Shown here piece after piece: positions 1 to 10,685 of a DNA stretch of 64,000 nt. The notes under the pieces are model-generated. The model was not told the DNA's origin. It was given only the letters and a program-made list of their open reading frames with translations, and ran no database searches. The position numbers were made by a program, and so were the translations under genes. The number at the start of each line of letters is the position of its first letter. Positions within the stretch are counted from its first letter, which is position 1. The stretch comes from Cubamyces lactineus. Its lineage: Eukaryota > Basidiomycota > Agaricomycetes > Polyporales > Polyporaceae. The DNA lies in the NCBI GenBank assembly GCA_022376465.1, contig JACDTU010000013.1, forward strand, positions 802,501-866,500, in the 5' to 3' direction.

Positions 1-113
1 ACGATCCGTCCTCAAGAATGCGGTCAGCCGCCACTAGCACGAATGCGAAAGCACCGAAGAACATCAGGAGCAAGAAGGATGACTCCGATTCCGACTTTGA
101 GTTCGATCTGTGA
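1..113 (+). CDS. C-terminal end of an unidentified protein (partial)
   Basis: An open frame enters from the left edge and stops with TGA at 111-113. The visible 36 residues are rich in Ser, Lys and Asp and finish with an acidic tail, DSDSDFEFDL. Acidic tails after a Lys/Ser-rich linker occur in several nuclear proteins, including type II topoisomerases, but nothing here identifies the family. The first bases may still be intron or another frame. No function is assigned. Confidence 0.45.
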   Translation, partial: DPSSRMRSAATSTNAKAPKNIRSKKDDSDSDFEFDL

Positions 114-988
114 GTCGCCACTAGGCTGAGGACAGAAGAGTAGAAATCTAGCAGAAGTGTACGATCGGTGGTTGTATGCTTGTACCTCCTTAATTGTTGC
201 AAATGGACGTCCAGGACCGATACGACCATGGGAATTCGACCCACATCAAGTTGGCGACATATATCAGCTACAGCCCGCCAACCCAACAACGAATACCTCT
301 GTAGTACCTGTCATTCGCGGTAGCAATCACGGTGTCTCCGGCGGCACGAATCATCGATCGGATGCTCATTCAGCAAGACATGTCTGGCAAGATTACATTG
401 GTACGACGAAAGCACGAGGTGGGCCGCTAACTGCAATCGCAACTGCACACGCGTACAGATGATCCTGGGCTACAAAGTTGGATTGGATAGCAATGACAGC
501 AAGCGGTAGTAAAACAGTACGTGCTTAGACGTGAGACAAATACATGACAGGAACGACCACAACTTCTGTCGCGGAAATCATGCTTAGCGTCGTGTCCTCC
601 TCCGGCCGACAAGCGGTGAATATGAATGCTCACCTTGACGTAGGGTGTACGTCTCGTGATACTGACGCTGTGCCTGGCGTATGAAAGGGCACCTCCCAGC
701 CAGCCGCTCTCCGTGCGTGCTCTTCATCTTCATCTCCTCTCGCATCGTGGGCACCCTCTTTGATTTCATGTTGTTGCATCGCGCATCTACTCTCCACGGA
801 CCACGCGCCAGGCCGGCATTGAGGACGCACGGCATCGCTGCCGGCTGGACCGTGACTGTAGCCAGCTTCGGCACCGACACCGCATCGTCGCAGACAGGCC
901 CAGCGCGTTCTTCCAGCCTACCCCTTCCCCCCGCCCCACCCGGCGTGCCCAAGCCAGGCAGGGCTCCAGTACGGAGCCGCCACATAAG
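114..988. other. Intergenic, convergent 3' ends
   Basis: This 875-base stretch lies between the stop of the left-edge gene and the stop of eRF1. Several short open frames overlap each other on both strands, but none has family features or coherent splice signals. It probably holds the 3' untranslated regions of the two converging genes. Confidence 0.6.
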
Positions 989-2575
989 TCAGATGTCTTC
1001 GTCGTCGGACATGAACTCGTCCTCCTCGTCATCGACGCTCTGGAGGTTGGCGAAGTCGACCTTGTACCGGAGTAGACCACCAATGCCACCGAAGCCCTTC
1101 ACGAACTGCGCGCCCTCCTGGGAACGGTTCGTGACGAACTCGAGGTTGGCACCGAATTCCTTGTACTTCTCCGCGAACCACTCGAGTAGAGGCTGGGGCT
1201 CGGTAACCTTCTCCATCTCAAGCCCAGTGGCCTTGTCGATGAACCGCTCGCGTTCCTTCTCCTGCTCCTTGTTGACGTGGATGACAATCTCCTCTGCACA
1301 GTTCATTAAGTTGAAGTCTAGCGCTTTCCACGTACGTGATGACACCTACCGCCAGCAGCATTCCGGAGCACGTAGCGGGTGATATCGAGGTTCTCCCAGA
1401 CAATGAGCGTCTCAACGGCACCAAGCTCGAGCGCCTTGAGGGTATCGTCGACACCGAAGCAGTATTTGCCAGTGTCCTGGCTGATCTCGTCGAAGTAGCG
1501 TTGGATGAGTTTCTTCTCCTGCACGAACTTGACGTTCGAAAGCGCCTCCGCCGCAAGCTCGATAGCCTAGAGCAGAATACGTCGGCCGCCGATTTCACAC
1601 ATAGAGTTCCGGAGTATACATACCTGGTTGAAACCGTTCTCACCACCGTAGCTGACATCGACGACCTTGATGACCTTTGCGGCCAATCGGGGGTCAAACA
1701 TATCAGACTGGCTAAGTTCAGTCTTGAAGTCCGCACTACCCGCGAGCACGAGGCCGGTCACGTTGACCTTGTCGTTGGTGATGAAGTGCTGGACCGCCAA
1801 CTCGGCGACCTTGCGGACATAGTTGTGCCGCTTTTCGTCACGCAGACGTGCGAAACGCAGGGCGGACTGACCACCACGCCCGTGCTTCTTGGGAAGATCG
1901 ACGGTGAATTTGTGGATAACCTCACGGGTGTTGCCCGCGACGGTACCGAAGAGTGTGCCGTTACCGTCCATGACGATGAAGCCGAATTTTGAGTCAGATT
2001 CTAGCAGTTCTTGGAGAGCTTCCGTGTGGAACTTGTTGTCGCAGAGGTAAAGAGAGCTGGACGGCAGGGCGTTAGCACGGCGTCATACTATTTTTCCGCA
2101 GTGGAACATACGTGTTGATGGGCTTGTGAGGTTCGAAGTCAAAGGAGACCTTCTTCTCCTTGCCTTCGTCCGTCAAGATAGTGCCGACGAAGAGCACGAG
2201 ACCATTCGGGGGGACACGGTTGTACAGCTTCAGACGCTGTTGTGTAGACGTGATAGCTGCCAGGACGGAGAGACGGTTGACACGAGACTTGATGTTCGAC
2301 GCGGTACCGTATTCTTGCGTTAACATGGCAGAGACCCGAGAGATTTGATCCTAGACACAAGACTTCAGTCGATCGCTTGGCGATCGAGGCAAATTGAGCG
2401 CACCTTGGGTGGGATAATGAGAGAGATCATGGAAGTGCCCGCTCTATAGCACGCGATGAGGAGGCGTAAGTACGGAGCAGATGCGATGGACGCACCCTCT
2501 AGCGGCATCGAGGCTCTTGATGAGCTTCTTGACCTTCCACATCTGAATGTTCTGCTCTGCGGGATCCTGACTCAT
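989..2575 (-). CDS. SUP45: Eukaryotic peptide chain release factor 1 (eRF1)
   Basis: eRF1 recognises all three stop codons in the ribosomal A site and triggers peptide release, working with eRF3 in the cytosol. Several exons rebuild the family. The first exon from ATG at 2573-2575 reads [19 protein letters not shown]. The next exons carry [11 protein letters not shown] and then the stop-codon-reading motif in [20 protein letters not shown] follows in domain 1, and the peptidyl-transferase motif GGQ lies in [13 protein letters not shown]. The C-terminal domain ends in an acidic tail ([13 protein letters not shown]) with stop TGA at 989-991. The N-terminal Met is placed by continuity with known eRF1 proteins, which need about 45 residues before GTASNIKS. 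A start at 2326 would truncate domain 1. It is divergent from POP7 across 336 bp. Identification is very secure; exact intron ends are read by eye. Confidence 0.95.
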
Positions 2576-2911
2576 TTTGGCTGCGAGATCGCACTCGAAT
2601 CGAGGCCTTTATACAAAGAAGAAGAGGAACTGGTCGTCGTGAGGACGAGAGAAGGGAAAGGGAGGAAGAGGAAGAGATTCGGGGTGGAGGTCTGCCCACT
2701 TGCAGAATCTGGCTTCCTTCAAATTTTTGTCCATTTGTCAGAGCACCCCACTTTGGGACTTACGTATAGAGAATTCCAAGTCCGGGCTGCCAGCACAGCT
2801 TTTATTTCCATATTTAGGTTATATCAGCAGTAATCAGTCTGCCGTGTGCGAGTTATCGACGTGAATTTGTTCTTTTCCTGCGCTCATCTCAGGCCACCGG
2901 TGCCGCCGTCA
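2576..2911. promoter_or_regulatory. Shared divergent promoter of eRF1 and POP7
   Basis: The two start codons face away from each other across 336 bp, so the stretch must hold both promoters and both 5' leaders. No TATA box stands out. An in-frame ATG at 2846 lies upstream of the POP7 start; I treat it as leader sequence because the encoded extension is not family-like. Confidence 0.5.
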
Positions 2912-3797
2912 ATGGTGAAACGGAAACATGACTCAAGTACACAGCCCGATGTTGTCGACTCGAACAAGCGGCCGAGATTAGAGCCTGAGGAAGCAGGGAC
3001 TGCCCCGCCGAATGGCGAGAGTGGGCAGAACAACACCGTCTCAAGCACGCGTCCTCCAGAGGGAATGAACGACCACGCCTCCGACGCGTCGCCGACAGTG
3101 GAACAGTCAGTTTCCCGGCCTAAGAAGCGTGCGCGGGATGGGAACGCGCAGCAGCCTGAGGAACCCCCACGTGCTGTACACAAAGTCCGCAAACTAGTGC
3201 CTCCCCGACCGTTCCCGACTGTACCTACCTCAGTCTCAGCCACAGGGCCGCGCTCTGCACACACGGAGGGCAAAAATTACATTTGCATCACGCGTCGGAC
3301 AGAACTCGGCGCGTACCTACGCCGTTGCAAGGATGTCTTTCTCAAAGACGGGTGCGTACCCGTACATGTGCAGCCTCCTCGAAAGCGTAGCTGAAGGCAT
3401 CCCCAGATATAAGACATTGCATCTGAGCGCGATGGGCGCCGCAATCCCGCATCTCATGCAACTTGCTCTCTCACTTCCCCCCATCCTCCCATACTCCCCA
3501 GACGAAGTTCACACCGAAGTCAAGACGGGCACGGTTGAAGTGCAAGACGAACTGATACCTGAGGACGATGACGAGGATATCTCATACCGGACACGAGGCA
3601 AATCAACTGTCAGCGTCGTCATCAAGATTGGAGACGGCGTTGATGAGCCCGCTGCTGGAGTAGCGAAGGTTCCCCGACGGAAGAACAACGTGGGCCGGGC
3701 GGCTACTGGGAGCGTCCACAACGCCGGCAGAGCGAAGGGGGCCGCACCCGTCACCGAGCAGCTCATATACCGGGAGGACGATATGGATGAGAGGTAG
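2912..3797 (+). CDS. POP7: RNase P/MRP subunit Rpp20 (Pop7), Alba superfamily
   Basis: Pop7/Rpp20 pairs with Pop6/Rpp25 to bind the P3 arm of RNase P and RNase MRP RNA in the nucleus, for tRNA 5' maturation and rRNA processing. Exons are 2912-3351 and 3407-3797, joined over a 55-nt GT-AG intron, giving 276 residues. Residues 1-125 are a low-complexity basic tail with two nuclear-signal-like stretches (NKRPRLEP and RPKKRARDG). The Alba fold follows: YICITRRTELGAYLRRCKDV, then across the junction YKTLHLSAMGAAIPHLMQLA, then STVSVVIKIGDG. An acidic insert (EDDDEDISYR) sits in the Alba core and a basic tail ends the protein. The start at 2912 is chosen over the in-frame 2846 ATG because the extra 22 residues are not conserved-looking. 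Confidence 0.85.
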
Positions 3798-4266
3798 ACC
3801 GCATCTACCCGTGGATTCACGTGCCCTTCGACGGCGAAGGTACGTCCACATTGCGACATTTGCTTTTGTCGAAAATCTGCAACGGAGCATTCTGCAGGAC
3901 AATTACTCATATGCGTGCTGGTCGCACGGCGATGTGCAGACTCAACGTGATAGAGAACGGCCAATTCATTCAGCCAACCCTCTCACCACATCCTGGGTGG
4001 GTCAAGAGTCTGGGTACAACATCGCTGCCACGCGCCTTCACGTCTTACGGCAAGGTGACGGAGCGGGACGTCTCAGCATCATGCCAATATATTCCCCTAA
4101 GGAGCAAACCACGACGCGTAGGTCAAGGGCCGGGACTCTTGCCACTACAGTGATATACCGCTGCTCCGCATATGATACAATTCACCTACAGGGGGCTGGA
4201 TATGTATAGTTCAAGTGGCTAGCGGTATCGTTTTTGCCTGCTCCGACTGTGCCCTTATTCATTCAT
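3798..4266. other. Intergenic, convergent 3' ends
   Basis: This stretch lies between the POP7 stop and the stop of the small minus-strand gene. Overlapping short frames are present (for example 3787-4209 and 3821-4153 on the plus strand) but show no family features. I see nothing else in it. Confidence 0.5.
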
Positions 4267-4833
4267 TCAAGACACGATGATAACTCCCTTCACAACGTAC
4301 ATCGGCTCCTGTCCGCCGGCGGCGGAAAAAAACAACTTGAGAGTGGCGGGATTCCCGCTGTCGTCCACCCCCTGGTATACGGTGTCGTCCATGAAGGATC
4401 CACCGTTAGGACTAAGGCTTTCGTAGCCGTAAACGCCACGACTAGCCTTCACGACACTAGCCTTCATTAAGCCAGCACCGGGATTGCTCCATCCCTACGT
4501 AACAGATGTCCAATCACGATGGTGAGTCAACCCCCGTCGTTCCACTCACACTCACCACGGCAAAGTCGAAGTGAACGGGCTCATTCATGGTGGTGCGGAA
4601 GGCCGTGCCGCCAGACACCCCTGTGAGGATACTCCCGTCGCTGTTGCAGAGGAAGAAGTCCATCTGGGTGAATGGGTTGACGGTGGTGAGCGAGTCCCAG
4701 TTGTGGCCCGAGTTGAAGTAGGTGTCGAGCACGGTGATCTGGAACTGCGTCTCGTTCTTTAGCATGCACTGAAGCCATCGCCACTTGTCCTGAAGAGCCG
4801 GGGGATGTGGGGCAGCGGCCTCGGCGGCGCGCT
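4267..4833 (-). CDS. Small beta-rich protein of unknown function (5' end unresolved)
   Basis: Two exons are clear. The 5' one begins after a TATAG acceptor near 4833 and reads RAAEAAAPHPPALQDKWRW, then LQCMLKNETQFQITVLDTYF, and ends HFDFAV at a GTGAGT donor near 4550. The second begins after an ACGTAG acceptor with GWSNPGAGLMKASVVKASRG and runs to TGA at 4267-4269. The roughly 165 visible residues are rich in Phe, Thr, Gly and Asn with alternating hydrophobic residues, which suggests a beta-sandwich fold. The consistent frame across a good intron argues that it is a real gene. I do not recognise the family. It vaguely recalls small fungal lectin- or aegerolysin-like beta proteins, but no diagnostic motif is visible. 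The initiating exon upstream of 4834 could not be fixed. Confidence 0.6.
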
Positions 4834-5240
4834 ATAGACAAGACGCGCGGTGTGAGTGGTAGCCCATAGGCAGCGGTAAGATATAATATGTATATTTGTA
4901 GAGTCCTGTGGAACGCGTACCAGTATGCATATAGCCCTGGCACTCTTCACTGCGGGCCTGCCGTGGGACGGGCGATGTTGATTGCACAGTAAGGCGCGAT
5001 GGGCCTGTTCAGGGGTGAGTCATTGACACACACTCGGGTGAAGCTAGTGAGATGCGGTGGGTTGAAAACCATTGTAATAGAAAAGCGACATAACGGCGTA
5101 CGAGTACAAGAGAGCGGAAAGAGACCTGAAACAAAATAACGAAGGTGATATGTGGGTTGCATCCCACGCAATGTCGAACGTAGCGGTCAGACACACGTCA
5201 AGAGGTATGCATACAAAACCAGTCTTGCAGACCGACAACA
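4834..5240. other. Upstream region of the small beta-rich gene
   Basis: This stretch should contain the first exon(s) and promoter of the minus-strand gene ending at 4267. A GTACGC donor candidate lies near 4919, but the frame upstream of it meets a stop with no ATG, so the first exon is not resolved. It is also downstream of the mitochondrial-like gene that ends at 5241. Confidence 0.4.
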
Positions 5241-6806
5241 TCAGAAAAGATACTCTCGCGGCCCATCCACCTCACCCATCCGCTCCGAGAACTGGGAACT
5301 GAAGCCGAACCAGCTATCGTCTCCACGACGGCCCACGCCCCGACCCGACGAATTGGAGTGCCATCCCGAACCGACCGACTCACCCTCTGAGCCTCCAAAG
5401 TCGTAATCAAAGCTACCCCGGGAGCTCAGCCCGTCTTCGACCTCCGACCACTCGTTGTGGAACTGCAGATCGGACAGAGGCGTGGAGATCCCACGCGGTT
5501 GCGGTTGCACCGATGCGGACGGGGTCCAGGCGGGGGCGGCGAACGACGCGGAGAAATCGAGAGTTGGCAAGACGAACGAGCGTGCCGGGTCGATAGCGGC
5601 AGAAGATGCGTCCCAGCTTCCGTTGATGTCCGAGAGGCTAGAGAGTGACGCGGAATGCATATCGCTGTCAGCCTCGCTCGCTCCACTCAGAGCTTCGAGT
5701 GCGGCGTCCAACTCTTCGGCCTCCTCACGTTCTTGATCCCGCCAAACTTCCTCGAGCGCACACCACCCGGTCCCAGCCTCCCCTAGTACGCTGCGGACTC
5801 TGTTCGCAGTCCAACCCTCGAAGCGGACCTCGAGCACCGTGCAAAGTCCAGTTGGGTCTCCGCGCGCTTCGCAATGAACGCCTGGGTCATCGAAGACGCG
5901 TGAAGCATCGAGGCGTGCGAACAGAGTGGAGACCCGTAGTGCATGTGTTCCATGGGAAGCATGCATCGATGCTATGAGCTCAAGCGGTAGCAACGGTCGA
6001 GACGACGAGGACGGTGGGTTTAGCGCCAGGGGCAGCCGCGACGTCGGGGTAGGCGCAAGAGGGATAAGGAGATGCGTGGTGACCTCAGGGGCTGCGGGAG
6101 TCGGGAAGTAGTGCTCGAGCTCCTCCTTCTGAGTTTCGTCCTTGGTGGCTTCCTTGGTGGCTGAAGTCACGCTCGCCCGGACGACAGGCTTGAGGGGGCG
6201 CAAAGGCGCCTTAGCCTTCTTAGCCGCCTTTGCCTGTGCCTTCGCCTTCGCCTTCTCCAGCTTCAATCGCTCCTTCTCCTCCTGCATGCGTACCTTCCAG
6301 TCCGCCTCACTGAATGCCCGTGCATATATGGGCACGTTCTCTGCAAGGTGTTGGAATACCGGGCGGCCCGAGGAGAAGTTACGCGCAGTGCCCAGTCCGA
6401 CCTGCGTAATGCTCCGCGGGACAACCGGGGCGCGGGGCAAGAAGGGCACTTGAGCAGGGCGAGAGAGGAAGCATCTTGCAGGGTACGACATCCGGTCGTG
6501 AATCGTCGGCATGCGCGTCGCTGGGGTGTGGAATGCCCTTCCGCGCGAGGCTCCTGCGACGGCATCTCCTGGCACTCGGAGCGTTCCCGGAGTAGTGAGG
6601 TGTGCGACGAATCGCGAAAGAAGGGTACGAGTGTTTCTAACAATCGACTGTGCGGCCGAGGTTGCTTGGGTTGCTGCTGGACGAGGTGTGTATGCAGGGA
6701 TGTGGATGGCTCGTGTAGCCGCTTGTGCGGTGCCGCCTCCACCAGAGGGGAAGAAGTGGGCCTGTGCCCCCTTGAGGGCACGGAACCCGGACGATGCGAG
6801 TGGCAT
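5241..6806 (-). CDS. Putative mitochondrial protein of unknown function, intronless
   Basis: A single uninterrupted frame encodes 521 residues. The first ~150 are rich in Arg, Ser, Ala and Pro with almost no acidic residues, and include ARNFSSGRPVF, which resembles a mitochondrial presequence and cleavage site. Residues ~168-205 form a highly charged basic helix with Lys-Ala repeats (EKAKAKAQAKAAKKAKA). A globular-looking part follows at ~240-350 (for example LPLELIASMHASHGTHALRV and VLEVRFEGWTANRVRSVLGE). The C-terminal third is Ser/Asp/Gly-rich and looks disordered. No catalytic motif is seen. The start at 6806 is the first ATG of the frame and gives the basic N-terminus. I infer a matrix protein; the function is unknown. 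Confidence 0.7.
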   Translation of the reverse strand: MPLASSGFRALKGAQAHFFPSGGGGTAQAATRAIHIPAYTPRPAATQATSAAQSIVRNTRTLLSRFVAHLTTPGTLRVPGDAVAGASRGRAFHTPATRMPTIHDRMSYPARCFLSRPAQVPFLPRAPVVPRSITQVGLGTARNFSSGRPVFQHLAENVPIYARAFSEADWKVRMQEEKERLKLEKAKAKAQAKAAKKAKAPLRPLKPVVRASVTSATKEATKDETQKEELEHYFPTPAAPEVTTHLLIPLAPTPTSRLPLALNPPSSSSRPLLPLELIASMHASHGTHALRVSTLFARLDASRVFDDPGVHCEARGDPTGLCTVLEVRFEGWTANRVRSVLGEAGTGWCALEEVWRDQEREEAEELDAALEALSGASEADSDMHSASLSSLSDINGSWDASSAAIDPARSFVLPTLDFSASFAAPAWTPSASVQPQPRGISTPLSDLQFHNEWSEVEDGLSSRGSFDYDFGGSEGESVGSGWHSNSSGRGVGRRGDDSWFGFSSQFSERMGEVDGPREYLF

Positions 6807-7096
6807 CGCTCAACGCTGAGATCAACGTCGACGATGGGTGCGAAGTCGAGGATGCAGTGGTGGCGGTAGCAGTCGAAGAGTGGAAGACGGAGCCATGGCG
6901 AGGATGCGAAGTAAGCAAGTCTGGAGTCGGAGCGACGATCGTCCGTCGCCGTGAGGACACGCAGGTGCGCCGATGCTGTGCTCGGCTGCAGTCGGCATCC
7001 CCAGTTTGGAAGGTCTCCTAGAACGCCGGCCACAAACATTCTCCCGGGCAAAACTGTTTGCTCCGCCTCTTCGACGAGGATAGGAAGACAAAACGA

Positions 7097-7179
7097 TGAG
7101 TCGGCCCAGGTTCGAACTGAGGACCTTCTGTGTACATGATATGTTAGACAGATGCGATAACCAACTACGCCACCGACCC
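7097..7179 (-). tRNA. tRNA-Val(AAC) with a 9-nt intron
   Basis: On the minus strand the gene folds as a full cloverleaf. The acceptor arm GGGTCGG pairs with CCGACTC, the anticodon stem TCTGT pairs with ACAGA, and the T arm is CTCAG-TTCGAAC-CTGGG. The anticodon loop CTAACA..C carries AAC (read as IAC, Val). A 9-nt intron, TATCATGTA, sits after base 37, the standard eukaryotic position. A TTTT run follows the 3' end, as expected for RNA polymerase III termination. The discriminator base is A. Confidence 0.9.
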
Positions 7180-7335
7180 GACGACACTGGGACCACTCTC
7201 CTGTGTGCTATCTCAGGTGCGTCTGTCATAGTGAAGCTACGCAATGAAAATGAACCTCTCCCTCCGGCAAAACGGAGAAGGGCCAGATGACGATCCAAAG
7301 GCTTGAGCTAGGCAAGCGATTGCGAGGCAAAACGT

Positions 7336-7409
7336 TGAGTCGGCCCAGGTTCGAACTGAGGACCTTCTGTGTGTTAGACAGATGCGATAACCAACTACGC
7401 CACCGACCC
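7336..7409 (-). tRNA. tRNA-Val(AAC), intronless copy
   Basis: The mature sequence is the same as that of the neighbouring copy at 7097-7179 but without the intron; the anticodon loop is CTAACAC. It is transcribed first of the pair, with 156 nt between the two genes. A TTTT terminator follows. Confidence 0.92.
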
Positions 7410-10400
7410 GTTGAAGACGCTCGTCTCAACTACAACCGGTACGTACAATGGACTAATAGACTGTAGAGCTCGTTCAAATGGAGCTCCTGGTCAACCACCG
7501 CCTCGCTTGAGCGAACACAACGGGGATATACTGTACCGCAGAGATGCATGGTAGTACGTCTTCATACGGCTACCATGTTCACGCGAATGGTGCCAGTCAA
7601 GTAACGCGGCCTTGCCCTCCTCCACCTTGCCGACGCCTTGCGGAACGGACTTGCTGCCGGACTCGATGTCAGCGAACACTGGTCTTCCCGAGCCTTCCGC
7701 CACCCAGCCACTGGTCGGTGCAGAGTTTCGCTAGGTGACCCTAGGGAGACACCTACCGGTACGTTTATCCGAACTCTGGTGAACACATACATTGGGCGGA
7801 TGTTGATGTTGAGACTGAGCATCGAGCAACGCTCGCGACCCTAGATCAAGGACATTCATTCAGCATGATGCAAACCTCGTCATTAGAACCTGGGTATTCG
7901 ACGTACAGCATCGTCAAAACCAAATGCACGTCTCGAAGGCGAGTTCTCAATGGGTGGAATCCCCGCAATGCGTCCATCTCGACTTTTTCAAGCACGCCTC
8001 TGGAGCGCCTCCCCTGGCCTTGACACGTACACAAGATAATACCTGTAATCGATGCGAGCCACGCAGAAACCGCATCGAGGGTGCCATCGACTCACTGTGA
8101 TCTTATTTGATTAATGGTTTCGAATGTAAGACGCCGATGTCGCAGTGCGAAGTCAAGTAAGCCGTAGCTTGATGCACGATGATCTATACCCCCGAATTCC
8201 GCGGTAGCCTCGCATCTCAACGGCGATGAGAAGTCTTACTGCGCCTCCGACCCTACATCGAGGATCACTGTGCAAATTCAACGGCGTACCCGAGGGTTGG
8301 GCAGGAGACACTTGTTGCTGCGCCCGAGCGTGAATATACCAGGGTCGTTCTTCGTAGAGGCAGCCATACTCACGCACCCATCGCTGAGCTTGAAGCCGGC
8401 ATTCTATGAAGTTCGAGTTGTGCTCGGGGTGGGAAGCGGGGTGCGACCAGCATGTCATGGCCAGCATCAGCGACCCAGGACCTCGACAGCTTCTGTTCTT
8501 CTCGCAGCCGCGTGCGGGACCATCGTGTTAGGAAACATCGTGCCCGAGGCCACGCATACGTAGACAATGCTGCAGCCTGAGGCCTTGGCGAGAAGAAAAT
8601 GTAAGGGGGTGCACGCCAGGCGGCGACGACAGGGATGTCCGGGGTCGCAAGGGACGCACGCTGCTTTCATTTCGCGATGTCGACCGACTGCGCGTTCGGG
8701 TCGATCGATTATCGGACAGATTGTGGACGAGCCCACCGGGAGCAAGGGCGACCGCCTACGGGAATAGAAGCAGAGAAGCACGAGCGTGCGCGTCCGAAAG
8801 AAGGATCCGACACAAGATGCCCGAGTTCCTGCGTCCGGGATGTGGTTGGGGAGTCGTCAGATGATCATATGCGACTCGTCGGTGGGACGAGTCCAAGAAT
8901 TATTGCGAGCCGCCCGGATGATCTGTACCGTCAAAGTAGATATGCGTATAAGTAACGTCAGGTCTAACAGGAAAACGGTATAACAGACATTAGCATCGCA
9001 CTGACCGTCCGCCAGCACCAAGCTCCGAAATACAAATGATTTCCATCGGAGGGGTGGCCGACTCTCACGAGCAGGGCCTTTGGGGCATCACACGATCATA
9101 GCAGAAGTGCGGAAGCGCTGCTAGGAGATCGCATGTCCCAGCCTCCCCACGCTCGAACTGTCGAGATGGGGTGTGGTCAATGCGAGAGAAAGAGCGCACG
9201 GAGCCTCGCGTACGTACTGAAGACGTAAACGGTGTCCGGCGAGAGCAAGTGGCGAATTGATCTCAAGAAGTCCAAGTTCACATCCAGGCGACGAGTCGAC
9301 GATGGCGAGCTCAGCTCGCGGACATGAACGTGGTAAAGCTCTCCCGAGCTCCACTGCGGCTTGTGTGTCGGCGAGCCATGAGGTAGCGGTAATGCACTGT
9401 TTGTCTCGTCCCATGGAGTGTGACCTAGAACAAATGCAAGCTGACAGCGGTCCGGTCAAATTCAGCGGCGCACCTATGGCCAATTATCCTCAGATCGCGC
9501 AGCGGTCAATGTATGAGATACCGCCTACCCTGCCTCGCTCACCTGATCGTCTTCTGCACAGGACGGTTCAGATAGCCCGTGGCAACTTACTCTCCCTTTG
9601 CCGGTCTTACCTTGCCTTCCTGTGGAGTGATGTCAGCGGGGCACGGTTGAGTCAGCTCACGTAAAGAGAAATTAAGCCGTCTTCTCTGGTGGCAGTTCGT
9701 GCCTTCTGCCCAGCGCTCTTGGCGGATTGCAGGAACGTCGTTGGAGACAGAAGCCGTCGTGCCAAGGACATCGGCGCAGCATGCGACGATGACATGAGTT
9801 CAAATAATCCACGCCTCTGACAGGCGGTCGCATTAAATCCAACGCTAGTGTGGTTGTCGGCGGTCTTGATTTACGTTTCTCTGGCGTAGTATGCGAAAGG
9901 GTGGCTGGGTCAAATGCTGTTGCACCGAGCATACGGATATGAAGTACGGTCTTGAGACTTACGTAGTTGGCGTCAGAGGCACTGGCAAGCACCCACGGAG
10001 CGGTCTTTCGGATGCTCCCAGAGGTCCTCTGACGTTCATGTGAGCGCCGAGGTTCGAGAACGAGCGCTCTATGAATATGCGTGTCGAGCCTCGTGCGGCC
10101 AACGGGCTTGGGCAATGCTTGTTGCGCCGTTGTGAGGGACCAGAGTAGAAGTGGTACAGGCGACACCTGGACGCACCTAGCTCAACGCTATGCTCCGCGG
10201 CCAGGCCTGCTCGTCGTGTACAAGCACTCGCAACGGTGGGTCGCTCTTTCCTGACTTGGGCGAGGGCTACCACGGGCGAGTCTACCTATAGCCAAAGTCA
10301 GCGGCGCCCGACAGAACCACAAGAAAGCAGCCACGCATACCGCTTCGAGTATTTGCAGCGGGAGCAGACTCACGGTGATCGACGAGTCTGCGGGTAACCG

Positions 10401-10559
10401 TGCAGGGCGAGCTCGAGGCGACACGGCCCAGTTCTGGGCGACGATCCATTTCTCCGGGGATTGGGCGGGGTGGGAGGAAGTGCACCGTTCGGTCGTACGG
10501 AGGCTCAGGACATGAGAAGCAAGGGTCCAGGATGTGAAGTGTTGGAGTGCGGAATACGC

Positions 10560-10685
10560 AGCTAGAGAGGCGCCGCAGCTACGAGAGTAGTACCAGCGCT
10601 TGCATATGCCACATTCTACAAGTTCAAACTCTTCAGAACATTCGCACTCGCCATTGTTGAGAGAAGGGTACGCAATTCGCCACAT
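10560..10685 (-). pseudogene. PHD-like zinc-finger fragment, probably decayed
   Basis: A minus-strand frame starting at 10685 contains GECECSEEFELVECGICKRW followed by YYSRSC. The spacing C-x-C-x8-C-x2-C then an aromatic pair and a final Cys resembles the first half of a PHD finger (C-x2-C-x-x-W-F/Y-H-x2-C). The expected zinc-binding His is Tyr and the spacing to the next Cys is one residue too long. The frame runs on to 10188 without further domain features. Upstream protein-like pieces exist near 10750-10860 but could not be joined confidently. It may equally be a chance match. Confidence 0.3.

Noticed and set aside
1336..1992. 218-residue plus-strand open frame
   Set aside because: Antisense to eRF1 exons.
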